Positions 1 to 5,536 of a stretch of 6,542 bases of DNA are shown piece by piece; within the stretch, counting starts at the first letter, position 1; each line of letters opens with the position of its first letter. The position numbers and the translations under genes are program-made. The notes under the pieces are model-generated. The model saw nothing but the letters and a program-made list of their open reading frames with translations. It was not told the DNA's origin and searched no databases. Source of the stretch: Microbacteriaceae bacterium (lineage in GTDB: Bacteria; Actinomycetota; Actinomycetes; Actinomycetales; Microbacteriaceae). The stretch spans positions 1-6,542 of the forward strand of contig CANGNR010000070.1 of assembly GCA_947455385.1 (NCBI GenBank), read 5' to 3'.

Positions 1-565
1 CCGGCTGCGATGCTGCCTCCTGCCGCTTTACTCGCATCTCGTTCTGCAGAATTTGAATCTTGTCGTTCACGGCAACGCGTTGATCGAAGAGTTTTTGATA
101 CTTCTTTATGTCTGCCGATTCGAAGTAGTTGCCACACGCGCAAACTAGCGCCTCAGTCTCGGCAAGTTGCTCGTCGGTGAAGCGGTGCTGGCACAGCGGG
201 TTGCCATACTTAGCCCCGGATGGGCTAGGGGCTCCATAAGTCAGAGGTGGAGTGCCGTTATAGGTGGGCTGGGCAACCGAGCCTTGAGGGGCAGCGTAAT
301 AGTTGCCCTGAGATGCGTGGGTCTGCGGCGCCTGAGGCTGGTTGGCGTTGGTGTTTGCCAGCGATCGACGGCTTCGAACCACCAAGAAGATGATTAGCCC
401 GATTACGGCTAAGACCCAAATCACGTCGCTGCCCCGTCCGAGCGCGACTAGGGCAGAAAAGGCACCGATGGCGAGGATGCCGAGGCATCCGAAGCCTAAT
501 ATTTTGGCACAACCAGGACCAGAGCCCTTTGGTTCTTCGTACTTGAAGTTGACTGGGTTAGACAC
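1..565 (-). CDS. Hypothetical two-TM protein with Pro/Gln-rich linker, Cys cluster and coiled coil (C-terminus cut by window edge)
   Basis: I do not recognise this family. The frame stays open from a GTG at 563-565 to the left edge, giving at least 188 residues. An in-frame TAA lies just upstream, and GTG is the only reasonable start between it and the body. A G-rich stretch (570-574 on the complement) sits 4 nt ahead and can act as Shine-Dalgarno. Visible parts in order: a short polar N-terminus; hydrophobic segments at about residues 20-42 and 48-63, separated by a short GRGSD turn, with RSRR after the second; a low-complexity linker rich in Pro, Gln, Ala, Tyr and Asn at about 70-118; C125, H127, C142 and C144, which could bind metal; and a charged helical region from about 153 that looks like a coiled coil. 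This suggests a membrane-anchored protein with a large soluble tail. The function is unknown and the C-terminal domain lies outside the window. Confidence 0.72.
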   Translation of the reverse strand, partial: MSNPVNFKYEEPKGSGPGCAKILGFGCLGILAIGAFSALVALGRGSDVIWVLAVIGLIIFLVVRSRRSLANTNANQPQAPQTHASQGNYYAAPQGSVAQPTYNGTPPLTYGAPSPSGAKYGNPLCQHRFTDEQLAETEALVCACGNYFESADIKKYQKLFDQRVAVNDKIQILQNEMRVKRQEAASQP

Positions 566-569
566 AATG

Positions 570-653
570 CCCCCAAACCTTAGTTAGTCAGTGTCTTTAC
601 TCTGCCAAGAGCGTCAAATGTTGGCAAGCACCGCGGGGTGGGCTGTTTGGGGG
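570..653. repeat. 9-bp inverted repeat bounding the intergenic gap
   Basis: CCCCCAAAC at 570-578 is the exact reverse complement of GTTTGGGGG at 645-653. Inside it, TGCCAA (603-608) and TTGGCA (621-626) form a second, nested pair. On the minus-strand transcript the 3' arm contains the G-run next to the GTG start of the membrane-protein gene, so pairing could hide that ribosome-binding site in read-through RNA. The match is seen; the regulatory role is inference. Confidence 0.4.
590..617 (-). promoter_or_regulatory. Weak candidate promoter for the membrane-protein gene
   Basis: On the minus strand TTGACG (612-617) resembles a -35 box. After 16 bp comes GACACT (590-595), a poor -10 box. Transcription would start about 20 nt before the GTG and include its G-rich ribosome-binding site. 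The -10 match is weak, so this is only a candidate. Confidence 0.22.
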
Positions 654-654
654 A

Positions 655-1116
655 CTAATACTCGCCTTTGATCACAAAAAAGCTGCCCCGAATCTCGCCG
701 GCGAGTTTTGACTTCTGCCTTGCGAATTTGAACTTGGATGCGAGTTCCTCGGGCACATCCATGCCCATAGAAAGCTTGAAGCCCGCGGCGCGCTTCTTGG
801 CGTTCTCGATTGTGTAAAGCACATTGATCGCCAGGCCACTCTCGAAGAAGACGTAAGTCCAGCGGATTCCGTCAACGAGCAGCTCGGTAGCCTCGAGCGG
901 CTTGGAAGCTATTACGATCTCTCGCTCCAGCAGCACCTTGGCTACGTAGGCGACTAGGTCGGCGGCTTCGCTGGCCGGTTTAGTGGCAAAGTCTGCATCG
1001 TATTTGTTCTTGAAGTACCGGGCTTCGTTGGCGCGGAGCCCAGCCAACGCGTCGGCCACTGGGGAGCTCTCTAGCCCGATAGTCGAGACGTTGACGAAAT
1101 CAACCAGGTAAGTCAT
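655..1116 (-). CDS. Hypothetical protein, 153 aa, unrecognised
   Basis: This is an open frame ending in TAG, 89 bp ahead of the membrane-protein gene in the same direction. I do not recognise the product. It begins MTYLVDFVNVSTIGLE and is predicted to be soluble, with mixed alpha/beta content. It has an Ala-rich helical middle (about residues 20-70), a strand-rich stretch around WTYVFFESGLAINVLY at about 86-101, and a Lys/Arg-rich C-terminal third ending FFVIKGEY. No signal peptide, transmembrane segment or Cys motif is visible. The start is uncertain: ATG at 1116 gives 153 residues, while an in-frame TTG at 1125 would add MAQ. Neither has a convincing Shine-Dalgarno site. Codon use looks genuine and the other strand offers only shorter shadow frames. 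Confidence 0.68.
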   Translation of the reverse strand: MTYLVDFVNVSTIGLESSPVADALAGLRANEARYFKNKYDADFATKPASEAADLVAYVAKVLLEREIVIASKPLEATELLVDGIRWTYVFFESGLAINVLYTIENAKKRAAGFKLSMGMDVPEELASKFKFARQKSKLAGEIRGSFFVIKGEY

Positions 1117-1141
1117 TTGTGCCAATCTGCTTGGTGAGAAA

Positions 1142-1175
1142 AGTCTAACTTTCTGGCAACATCCAATCTTGGCAA
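1142..1175 (-). promoter_or_regulatory. Candidate promoter/operator region of the 153-aa gene
   Basis: TAGACT (1142-1147 on the complement) fits a TANNNT -10 box about 25 nt ahead of the ATG. Just upstream is a 16-bp element (1160-1175) that matches 13 of 16 positions of an element at 612-627, upstream of the next gene. Two direct copies of GTTGCCA also lie here. There is no good -35 hexamer. Confidence 0.28.
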
Positions 1176-1289
1176 CTGGTTGCTCAAATCGATTTTGTTC
1201 GACATCTAACTAGGGGCGAAACGCCAAAAAATCGACTAGAACGCAAGCGTTTGCCAAAGCCATATGCCTCATAAACAAAGGCACTGCGC

Positions 1290-1499
1290 TTATAGGCCGT
1301 TGCGCTGGCGAAAAACGTGCACAATCGCGTTGGCGTGGCCGTGGCCCATGCCGTGTTCGTCTTTCAGAAACGCGACTTGATCCATGTGCTTTGCATCGCG
1401 AACGGCCTCGAGCAGGCTCATCCAGTATTCGATTGGTTGCCCGTATTTCTTTTCGATTGACGGAAAGTATGAGGCGGGGCCGGTGACTTTTTCACTCAT
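1290..1499 (-). CDS. DUF4287 domain-containing protein
   Basis: This 69-residue protein is recognised from its family pattern. The N-terminus GPASYFPSIEKKYGQPI is followed by a helix with EYWMSLLEAV, then KHMDQVAFLKDEHGMGHGHANAIV. That ending, with the HGxGHGHANA signature, is typical of the small DUF4287 family, common in actinobacteria. The biochemical role of the domain is not established; in some bacteria it is fused to DUF5655. The protein is full length for a stand-alone copy and fills one domain. It lies 28 bp downstream of the aarF-like gene in the same direction, so read-through is possible, but it also has its own TAGAAT box exactly 6 nt ahead of the ATG. No Shine-Dalgarno site is visible, which fits a leaderless transcript. 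The C-terminus VFRQRNGL is short and polar. Confidence 0.88.
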   Translation of the reverse strand: MSEKVTGPASYFPSIEKKYGQPIEYWMSLLEAVRDAKHMDQVAFLKDEHGMGHGHANAIVHVFRQRNGL

Positions 1500-1505
1500 A
1501 TTGTC

Positions 1506-1511
1506 ATTCTA
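1506..1511 (-). promoter_or_regulatory. -10 box of a probable leaderless promoter (DUF4287 gene)
   Basis: TAGAAT on the complement is separated by 6 nt from the ATG at 1499, which places the transcription start at or next to the A of the start codon. No matching -35 box and no ribosome-binding site are seen. The same spacing occurs before the vapB and first VOC genes. Confidence 0.45.
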
Positions 1512-1527
1512 GGCAACTCAGAGCGGC

Positions 1528-3228
1528 TTACTTCAGCCTGAAGATGCCGAGGGCATAAAGGCCGGCCGGTGCGCTGGCAATCATCAGGGCGTTGCCTAGT
1601 GGATCAGCGGCTAGATGAAGGGCGATGCCTCCGAGCATTAGAGCCAAAAAAACAAGCCCGGATGTCGCTCGGCGCACGCTGCCGTCGACTCGGCGAACGG
1701 CCTTTTCGAGCTCGGGGTTGCGAATCGAGAGTGTGCCCTGTTCGAGGCGGCTAAGTGCGCTGTCGAGTCGGCTCGGCAGCTGCGCCAGGGTAGAAGCGAA
1801 CGAAAGCACCTCTCGCCCGATTGCCTTGGCACTCGACGAGCCGCCGCCGTTGAGAAGCGACTTGGCAAACGGATCCACGGCATCCCACATGTTGAAGTCG
1901 CGGTTGAGCGAGCTCGTGACCCCCGAGATTAGCGAGATAGCGCGCAGGAGCATCAAAAAGTCTTCGGGCAGCTGAAACGGAAGGGCCCGAATGAGGTCGC
2001 TGAACTGCAGCGCCAGTTCTTTGAACTCGCGAGGGTCGGTCTGGGTAAGTTCTGCGACTCCGACGCCACCGAAGCGATCGAAGAGGGCCGTCAGGGCCCG
2101 CTCGAGCTCGAGCGTGTCAACGACCGGCAGGAGCACGCCGAGTCGCTGCATCGCGCTGACGCATCCTCGTGAATCTCGCGAAACCAGCGCAAAGATAAAG
2201 CTCTGCAGGCCACGGCGCAGGTCATCGGTGATTTCGCCCATCATGCCAAAGTCGATGAAGGCGAGTTTAAAGTCACCGGCCGCCTCGGTTGAAGGCTTGA
2301 CGAAGATGTTGCCTGGATGCGGGTCGGCGTGAAAGAAGCCGTGCACGAAAATCTGCTCGAAGGTGATTCGGGCGAGCTCGGCGGCCACGACGTTTGGGTT
2401 GATTCCCGCCGCGGTCAGGGCGGCAACGTCGTTGACCTTGATGGCAGTCACGTCGCTGAGGGTTAGCACCTTGTGCGAAGTTCGCTCCCAGATGACCTGC
2501 GGCGTCTCAACGCGAGAGTCGCCGTCGAAGTTCTTCGCAAAGCGGGCGAGGTGCTGGGCCTCAACAAAGTAGTCGATCTCTTCGAGGCTCACCTGCGCGA
2601 ACTCCTCGACAAGTGCAGGGGCGTCGGCCCGGCGGTTTACGAGCCTAATTCGCGACAGCCACAGGCCAACGCGCCTAAGAGCTCGAAGGTCGACATCCAC
2701 GACCTGCTCGATGCCCGGGCGAAGAACTTTGACCACGACTTCGCTGAAACCTAGGTCGGCCGCGACCCCAGCAGACAGAGTCGCGCGGTGTGCCTGACCA
2801 AGCGACGCCGCCGCTATCGGTGACTCTTCGAAACTGGCAAAGGCCACGCTGATTGCCATGCCAAGCTGCTGCTCGATTTGTGCCCTGATGCGATCTAGCG
2901 GCTCGGGAGCCACCTCGTCTTGAAGTGACTCAAGTTCTTGAGTGATGGTCGATGGCAGTACGTCGAGTCTCGAAGAGGCAAATTGGCCGGCCTTGATGAT
3001 CAGCCCGCCGAGGTCGGCTGCTAGAGCCCTAAAACGTCGAGCAAGCTTTTGCACCCTGCGGATGCGGCCATTCTTGACCCAGGTGCGAAGCCCGAACTTT
3101 GGCAGAACCAGCTCGAACCACCAGGTTTGGGCGAGCGCGCGGGCAGCAAACCAGAGGATGCGCCTGTAGCGATTCTTGAGGCTGTGGCTGGTTTGCGTTG
3201 ATGCCAACGCAGAGTTGTTTTCGGCCAA
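1528..3228 (-). CDS. AarF/ABC1/UbiB family atypical protein kinase, membrane-anchored
   Basis: The 566-residue product carries the hallmarks of the ABC1/AarF/UbiB family, whose members bind ATP and are linked to quinone or other lipid metabolism at membranes. With the TTG at 3228 as residue 1, the KxGQ motif is at K79-Q82 (IIKAGQFAS), the Ala-rich loop with SLGQAH at about 137-147, and the nucleotide-binding lysine at K167 (VVVKVLRPG). A conserved acidic helix lies at about 207-224. The catalytic HADPHPGN is at 300-307 and DFG at 326-328. The last 48 residues hold two hydrophobic helices that would anchor it in the membrane. The frame is open further upstream, but that part overlaps the PadR-like gene and is low-complexity shadow. 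TTG 3228, 4 nt after that gene's stop, is preferred; TTG 3207 is possible. The exact substrate cannot be told. Confidence 0.92.
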   Translation of the reverse strand: MAENNSALASTQTSHSLKNRYRRILWFAARALAQTWWFELVLPKFGLRTWVKNGRIRRVQKLARRFRALAADLGGLIIKAGQFASSRLDVLPSTITQELESLQDEVAPEPLDRIRAQIEQQLGMAISVAFASFEESPIAAASLGQAHRATLSAGVAADLGFSEVVVKVLRPGIEQVVDVDLRALRRVGLWLSRIRLVNRRADAPALVEEFAQVSLEEIDYFVEAQHLARFAKNFDGDSRVETPQVIWERTSHKVLTLSDVTAIKVNDVAALTAAGINPNVVAAELARITFEQIFVHGFFHADPHPGNIFVKPSTEAAGDFKLAFIDFGMMGEITDDLRRGLQSFIFALVSRDSRGCVSAMQRLGVLLPVVDTLELERALTALFDRFGGVGVAELTQTDPREFKELALQFSDLIRALPFQLPEDFLMLLRAISLISGVTSSLNRDFNMWDAVDPFAKSLLNGGGSSSAKAIGREVLSFASTLAQLPSRLDSALSRLEQGTLSIRNPELEKAVRRVDGSVRRATSGLVFLALMLGGIALHLAADPLGNALMIASAPAGLYALGIFRLK

Positions 3229-3232
3229 AGTG

Positions 3233-3799
3233 CTAGCTCGACCCCAGAATCGCGTGAATCTTCTTGGTTGCCTCGTCGATTGCCTCGGCGGCAAGGTCTT
3301 GCTGCTCTCTGGTGCCGTATTGCGATGCCTCGGCCGTGACCTTGGCCAACCGCCCGGCAGACTTGGCAAGCTTGCCGCGCAGGTCGATCCAGTTTGGAAC
3401 CCAGCCAAAAGTCGGTTGCTCGGTGTCGTTTGACTCGGCCTGCGGCTCAAACGCGGATGCTGCCGAAGCGCCATCCTTGGTTAGTGAAAATGTGCGGCGA
3501 TCGGCCTTGATGGTCGATGAAACCAGCCCGAGGTCTTGCAGTTTTTCGAGCATCGGGTAGACGTCGGCGGCGGTTAGGGCTTTTACGGTGGTTGCGTTGG
3601 ACTGCAGTGCGGCCAGGATTTCGGCTCCGGTCTGCTGCCCATCGCTGAGTGTGATCAGGATTCTGCGCTGAAGAGCGTCTTCGCTCAGGGATGCGTCTTG
3701 GCGCACCTGCTGCGGGCTGAAACCACCAAGTTTAGAAATGTTGGAGCGCAGGCTCTCGGCTAGTGCTCTCAGATCGATGTTGGGTTGCGTGCTGGCCAT
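3233..3799 (-). CDS. PadR-like winged-helix transcriptional regulator
   Basis: This 188-residue protein has a winged-helix domain at about residues 43-112. Its pattern is that of the PadR group: RRILITLSDGQQTGAEILAAL, then a recognition-helix region with VYPMLEKLQDLGLV, then a wing (IKADRRTFSLTKDG). PadR regulators usually repress neighbouring genes and respond to small ligands or membrane stress. The N-terminal 40 residues are polar. The C-terminal part (about 119-188) starts with a WVPNWIDL segment and continues as an amphipathic helix, probably for dimerisation. The start is the only ATG available, with weak Shine-Dalgarno support. The stop lies 4 nt ahead of the probable TTG start of the aarF-like gene, so the two are almost certainly co-transcribed and perhaps translationally coupled. 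The natural inference is that it controls its own operon. Confidence 0.85.
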   Translation of the reverse strand: MASTQPNIDLRALAESLRSNISKLGGFSPQQVRQDASLSEDALQRRILITLSDGQQTGAEILAALQSNATTVKALTAADVYPMLEKLQDLGLVSSTIKADRRTFSLTKDGASAASAFEPQAESNDTEQPTFGWVPNWIDLRGKLAKSAGRLAKVTAEASQYGTREQQDLAAEAIDEATKKIHAILGSS

Positions 3800-3828
3800 G
3801 GACTTGGTCTTTCGCCTGTCGACTCTTC

Positions 3829-3846
3829 AAAAGCAGGATGTCTGCT
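3829..3846 (-). terminator. Weak hairpin with short T-run in the padR-like leader
   Basis: On the complement AGCAG-ACATC-CTGCT forms a 5-bp stem ending in TTTT. It lies between vapC and the padR-like gene. It could be a weak terminator of the vapBC transcript or an attenuator. The stem is short, so confidence is low. Confidence 0.2.
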
Positions 3847-3878
3847 GAGCGTGAAACGAACCGCTTCGGGCGATTATT

Positions 3879-3900
3879 CCGAACCTGGGGCGCTGTTCGG
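3879..3900 (-). terminator. Stem-loop just after the vapC stop codon
   Basis: CCGAAC (3879-3884) pairs with GTTCGG (3895-3900) around a 10-nt loop, 2 nt past the vapC TAA (3903-3905). There is no U-tract after it on either strand. It may end or stabilise the vapBC message; actinobacterial terminators often lack a U-run. Confidence 0.35.
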
Positions 3901-3902
3901 GT

Positions 3903-4298
3903 TTAGGCGGGGGAGTAAACCTTGAGCCCAGCGGTTCTTGCCGCCTTCGCTAAGGTAGCGTCGGCGGTGGCTAGGTGCCCGAATCGCAACGCTTCGCTAA
4001 GCACGATCGCATCGGGCATCCGTAAATTGGTGTTCACTCTAACTTCGGCAATAGCCCTCGCTCGAAACTCGTCGATGGCAAGCAGGCTAACTCCAAGCGT
4101 TTCGCGGTTTCGCTCTTGGATTTCGGCCCTGGAGACCTTTATTGGTTGAACCAAACACTCGGCGTACGTGACGGCGGACATTGCGAATTCGGCATCTAAC
4201 GTCGATTGAAAGAGATCCTGAGCCCACGGGTGGTGGGCGTCGCTATCGTCTTGCAACGCAATCAGTGTGCTTGCATCTAGGACAATCACTCTGGCCAT
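3903..4298 (-). CDS. vapC: VapC-type PIN-domain toxin ribonuclease
   Basis: This 131-residue protein has the length and layout of a VapC toxin, a magnesium-dependent RNase of the PIN fold that cleaves tRNA or rRNA when its antitoxin is lost. The acidic active-site residues are all present: D8 in VIVLDASTLIAL, E47 in AVTYAECLVQP, D96 in LRMPDAIVLSEAL and D113 in HLATADATLAKAA. The toxin therefore looks intact and active. The C-terminus ends with the usual strand GLKVYSPA. Its ATG overlaps the end of the antitoxin gene by 13 bp, the usual arrangement for translational coupling in these operons. A stem-loop follows the stop codon. The specific RNA target cannot be predicted. Confidence 0.92.
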   Translation of the reverse strand: MARVIVLDASTLIALQDDSDAHHPWAQDLFQSTLDAEFAMSAVTYAECLVQPIKVSRAEIQERNRETLGVSLLAIDEFRARAIAEVRVNTNLRMPDAIVLSEALRFGHLATADATLAKAARTAGLKVYSPA

Positions 4299-4555
4299 TC
4301 GCTGCGCATTTCTTCAAGCCAGCCGGCTAGCCAGACGCCATTCATGCTGCCGGCGATCTGCTCGACGGCCTTGAGGCGTTGAGCTTTGCGCTCCTCGACC
4401 TGGTTTCGCAGGGTTTCAGCGCCAAGTTCGATGAGACGAATGCTCAACGTGGAGCGAGAGTCTGCGAACTCGGGCCATGCATTGGCGGCGAAGTCGAGAT
4501 CGGCCGCCAGTGTGTCGCTCTCGGTGAGCATGATGCGGGGTCTGACGGTAGGCAT
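4286..4555 (-). CDS. vapB: VapB-type antitoxin, probable ribbon-helix-helix DNA-binding protein
   Basis: The 89-residue product is encoded directly upstream of, and overlaps, the vapC toxin gene. The N-terminus RPRIMLTESD (residues 5-14) reads as the DNA-contacting strand of a ribbon-helix-helix protein. Two helices follow, at about 11-25 and 33-49 (SRSTLSIRLIELGAETL). The C-terminal third (about 50-89), with NQVEERKAQRLKAVEQIAG and a Trp-rich acidic tail (VWLAGWLEEM, SEWPE), is the expected toxin-neutralising segment. The ATG at 4555 has no Shine-Dalgarno site, but a TACACT box sits 6 nt before it, so the message is probably leaderless. A pair of matching palindromes covers the promoter and is the likely autoregulatory operator. 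The fold is inferred from pattern and context, as antitoxins diverge quickly. Confidence 0.82.
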   Translation of the reverse strand: MPTVRPRIMLTESDTLAADLDFAANAWPEFADSRSTLSIRLIELGAETLRNQVEERKAQRLKAVEQIAGSMNGVWLAGWLEEMRSEWPE

Positions 4556-4560
4556 GATCT

Positions 4561-4594
4561 AAGTGTAGCACTTGCCCCCACAAGTGCAACACTT
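4561..4594. promoter_or_regulatory. vapBC operator: two AAGTG-N3-CACTT palindromes 21 bp apart
   Basis: AAGTGTAGCACTT (4561-4573) and AAGTGCAACACTT (4582-4594) are two copies of the same 5-3-5 palindrome. Their starts are 21 bp apart, two helical turns, so both lie on the same face of the DNA. The whole 34 bp is also one larger dyad with 13 of 14 positions matching. It overlaps the predicted promoter, as expected for autorepression by VapB or a VapBC complex. Confidence 0.75.
4562..4589 (-). promoter_or_regulatory. Probable leaderless promoter of vapBC
   Basis: On the complement the -10 box TACACT (4562-4567) lies 16 bp from TTGCAC (4584-4589), which would be the -35 box, and 6 nt before the ATG of vapB. 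Each box falls inside one of the two operator palindromes. Transcription should start at or next to the A of the ATG. Confidence 0.55.
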
Positions 4595-4615
4595 TATTTT
4601 CGGCTCTGGCGAAAC

Positions 4616-5014
4616 CTACTGAACGTGCTCCGGATTCATCCAGAAGAGGTCCCACAGGTGGCCGTCCAGGTCTTCGAAGCCCCAGCTGAACATAAAGCCC
4701 AGGTCCTCTGGTTCGTTGATCTTGCGCGCGCCTAGCTCGTGTGCCTTCGACGAAAGCGCGCGAACTTCATCCGCGGAATTAAGGCCGAAGGCCAGGATTG
4801 CCTCGTTGGTCGAAGGGTCGGCCATTGGCTTGTCGATGAAGCCGGTGAAGCGCTCGTGCTCGAGCAGCATCACATAAATGTTGTCGCCGACGAGCATGCA
4901 GGTCGAGTTCTCGCTGGTGAACTGCGGGTTGAACTTGAAACCGAGCTCGGTAAAGAAGTCGACCGAACGCTTGAGGCTCTTGACTGGCAGGTTCACGAAA
5001 ATCGAATTAATCAT
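4616..5014 (-). CDS. VOC-fold protein (glyoxalase/bleomycin-resistance-like, predicted lactoylglutathione lyase group)
   Basis: This 132-residue single-domain protein of the vicinal oxygen chelate superfamily starts INSIFVNLPVKSLKRSVDFFTELGF, the first beta-alpha module. It ends with the second module, GFMFSWGFEDLDGHLWDLFWMNP (H119 in GHLWD). The wording is close to the group often named predicted lactoylglutathione lyase or VOC family protein. Members of this type act on small molecules or have lost activity, and the substrate here is unknown. The usual metal-ligand pattern of true glyoxalase I is not obvious: the first module has N8 where His is common. Cytoplasmic, with no signal peptide. 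It lies 60 bp upstream of vapB and 107 bp downstream of the other VOC gene, on the same strand. A TAGGCT box 6 nt before the ATG suggests its own leaderless promoter. Confidence 0.88.
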   Translation of the reverse strand: MINSIFVNLPVKSLKRSVDFFTELGFKFNPQFTSENSTCMLVGDNIYVMLLEHERFTGFIDKPMADPSTNEAILAFGLNSADEVRALSSKAHELGARKINEPEDLGFMFSWGFEDLDGHLWDLFWMNPEHVQ

Positions 5015-5016
5015 GC

Positions 5017-5035
5017 GACCAGCCTATTGTTGGTC
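5017..5035 (-). promoter_or_regulatory. Leaderless -10 box within a small dyad, upstream of the first VOC gene
   Basis: TAGGCT on the complement (5021-5026) is 6 nt from the ATG at 5014. It sits inside GACCA-N9-TGGTC (5017-5021 with 5031-5035), a 19-bp dyad centred on the edge of the -10 box. There is no clear -35 box and no Shine-Dalgarno site. The dyad arms are short and may be chance. Confidence 0.38.
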
Positions 5036-5121
5036 TCGGCCTTTGAATCACTCGGATGAACGGATCGCGCGATGGCTTTCGATCTGGTGGCTGACCTAAG
5101 ACCGACTCGCAGGCGCGTGCG

Positions 5122-5490
5122 CTAGTTCGCCTCGGTGACCGCGAACCAGCGGCCCTCGTTGTCTGAGAATGCAAAAGCCTTGATGCCCGAGTGCTCTCCA
5201 ACGGGAGAGGCCTGAACTCCGGCGGCTACAAGCGACTCACGGGTGGCCGACAGGTCATCCACGTTGAAAGCGATGGATGGGGTGGCTAGATCGAGGCCGT
5301 CGGGGTTGTCTTTCATTAGGGCCAGCGGCACGAGCTCGAACGAAAATGACTGGTCTGCGAAGCCGATCTGCACGATGGCGAAGTCGCCGGCCTGCTTGCG
5401 ACCCTTTTCGACCATGCCGACCTTGGTTGTCCAAAAGTCGAGGCACGCCTCAGGCTCGGTTACGTAAAGAACGACATATCCGACGCGCAT
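5122..5490 (-). CDS. VOC family protein (glyoxalase/dioxygenase superfamily)
   Basis: This 122-residue single-domain VOC-fold protein has a first module MRVGYVVLYVTEPEACLDFWTTKVGM and a second starting TPSIAFNVDDLSATRESLVAAGV. It ends with the typical GIKAFAFSDNEGRWFAVTEAN, where the final acidic/aromatic strand often carries a metal ligand. The substrate is unknown; related proteins are annotated as glyoxalases, bleomycin-resistance proteins or dioxygenases. An upstream in-frame ATG at 5502 would add MEPP. The ATG at 5490 is preferred because GGAG lies 6 nt before it and family members normally begin at this point. The sequence differs clearly from the neighbouring VOC gene, so the two are not a recent duplication. 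It is the first minus-strand gene after the divergent region. Confidence 0.87.
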   Translation of the reverse strand: MRVGYVVLYVTEPEACLDFWTTKVGMVEKGRKQAGDFAIVQIGFADQSFSFELVPLALMKDNPDGLDLATPSIAFNVDDLSATRESLVAAGVQASPVGEHSGIKAFAFSDNEGRWFAVTEAN

Positions 5491-5496
5491 CGGTGG

Positions 5497-5500
5497 CTCC
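5497..5500 (-). promoter_or_regulatory. Ribosome-binding site that decides the VOC start
   Basis: GGAG on the complement lies 6 nt before the ATG at 5490 and overlaps the alternative ATG at 5502. This supports the shorter, family-typical protein. It is one of the few good Shine-Dalgarno sites in the window. Confidence 0.6.
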
Positions 5501-5536
5501 ATTTCTCGAGTTCTTTGTGAAGTTTAGCGATGGATG

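Noticed and set aside
258..512. 84-residue minus-strand frame inside the membrane-protein gene
   Set aside because: It is a different frame of the same strand, rich in Arg, Cys and Pro. The GTG-started frame has clear TM segments and runs through the whole region.
1217..1232. GGCG-AAA-CGCC hairpin followed by A6 on the plus strand
   Set aside because: On the plus strand A follows instead of T, and on the minus strand the T-run precedes the stem. It is in the wrong order for a terminator.
1230..1289. Possible terminator after the DUF4287 gene (TGCCT/AGGCA and AACG/CGTT hairpins, later T6)
   Set aside because: The stems are only 4-5 bp and the T-run is not adjacent to either stem, so an intrinsic terminator cannot be supported.
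3229..3474. N-terminal extension of the AarF-like frame up to 3474
   Set aside because: It overlaps the PadR-like gene in another frame and reads as Arg/Pro/Ser-rich low complexity, with no kinase family similarity. The start at 3228 is far more plausible.
4379..5059. Long plus-strand open frames opposite vapB and the first VOC gene
   Set aside because: They are antisense shadows of well-recognised genes, with no family resemblance and no start signals.
4616..5490. The two VOC genes as a recent tandem duplication
   Set aside because: Their sequences differ throughout beyond the shared fold pattern, and each has its own start signals.
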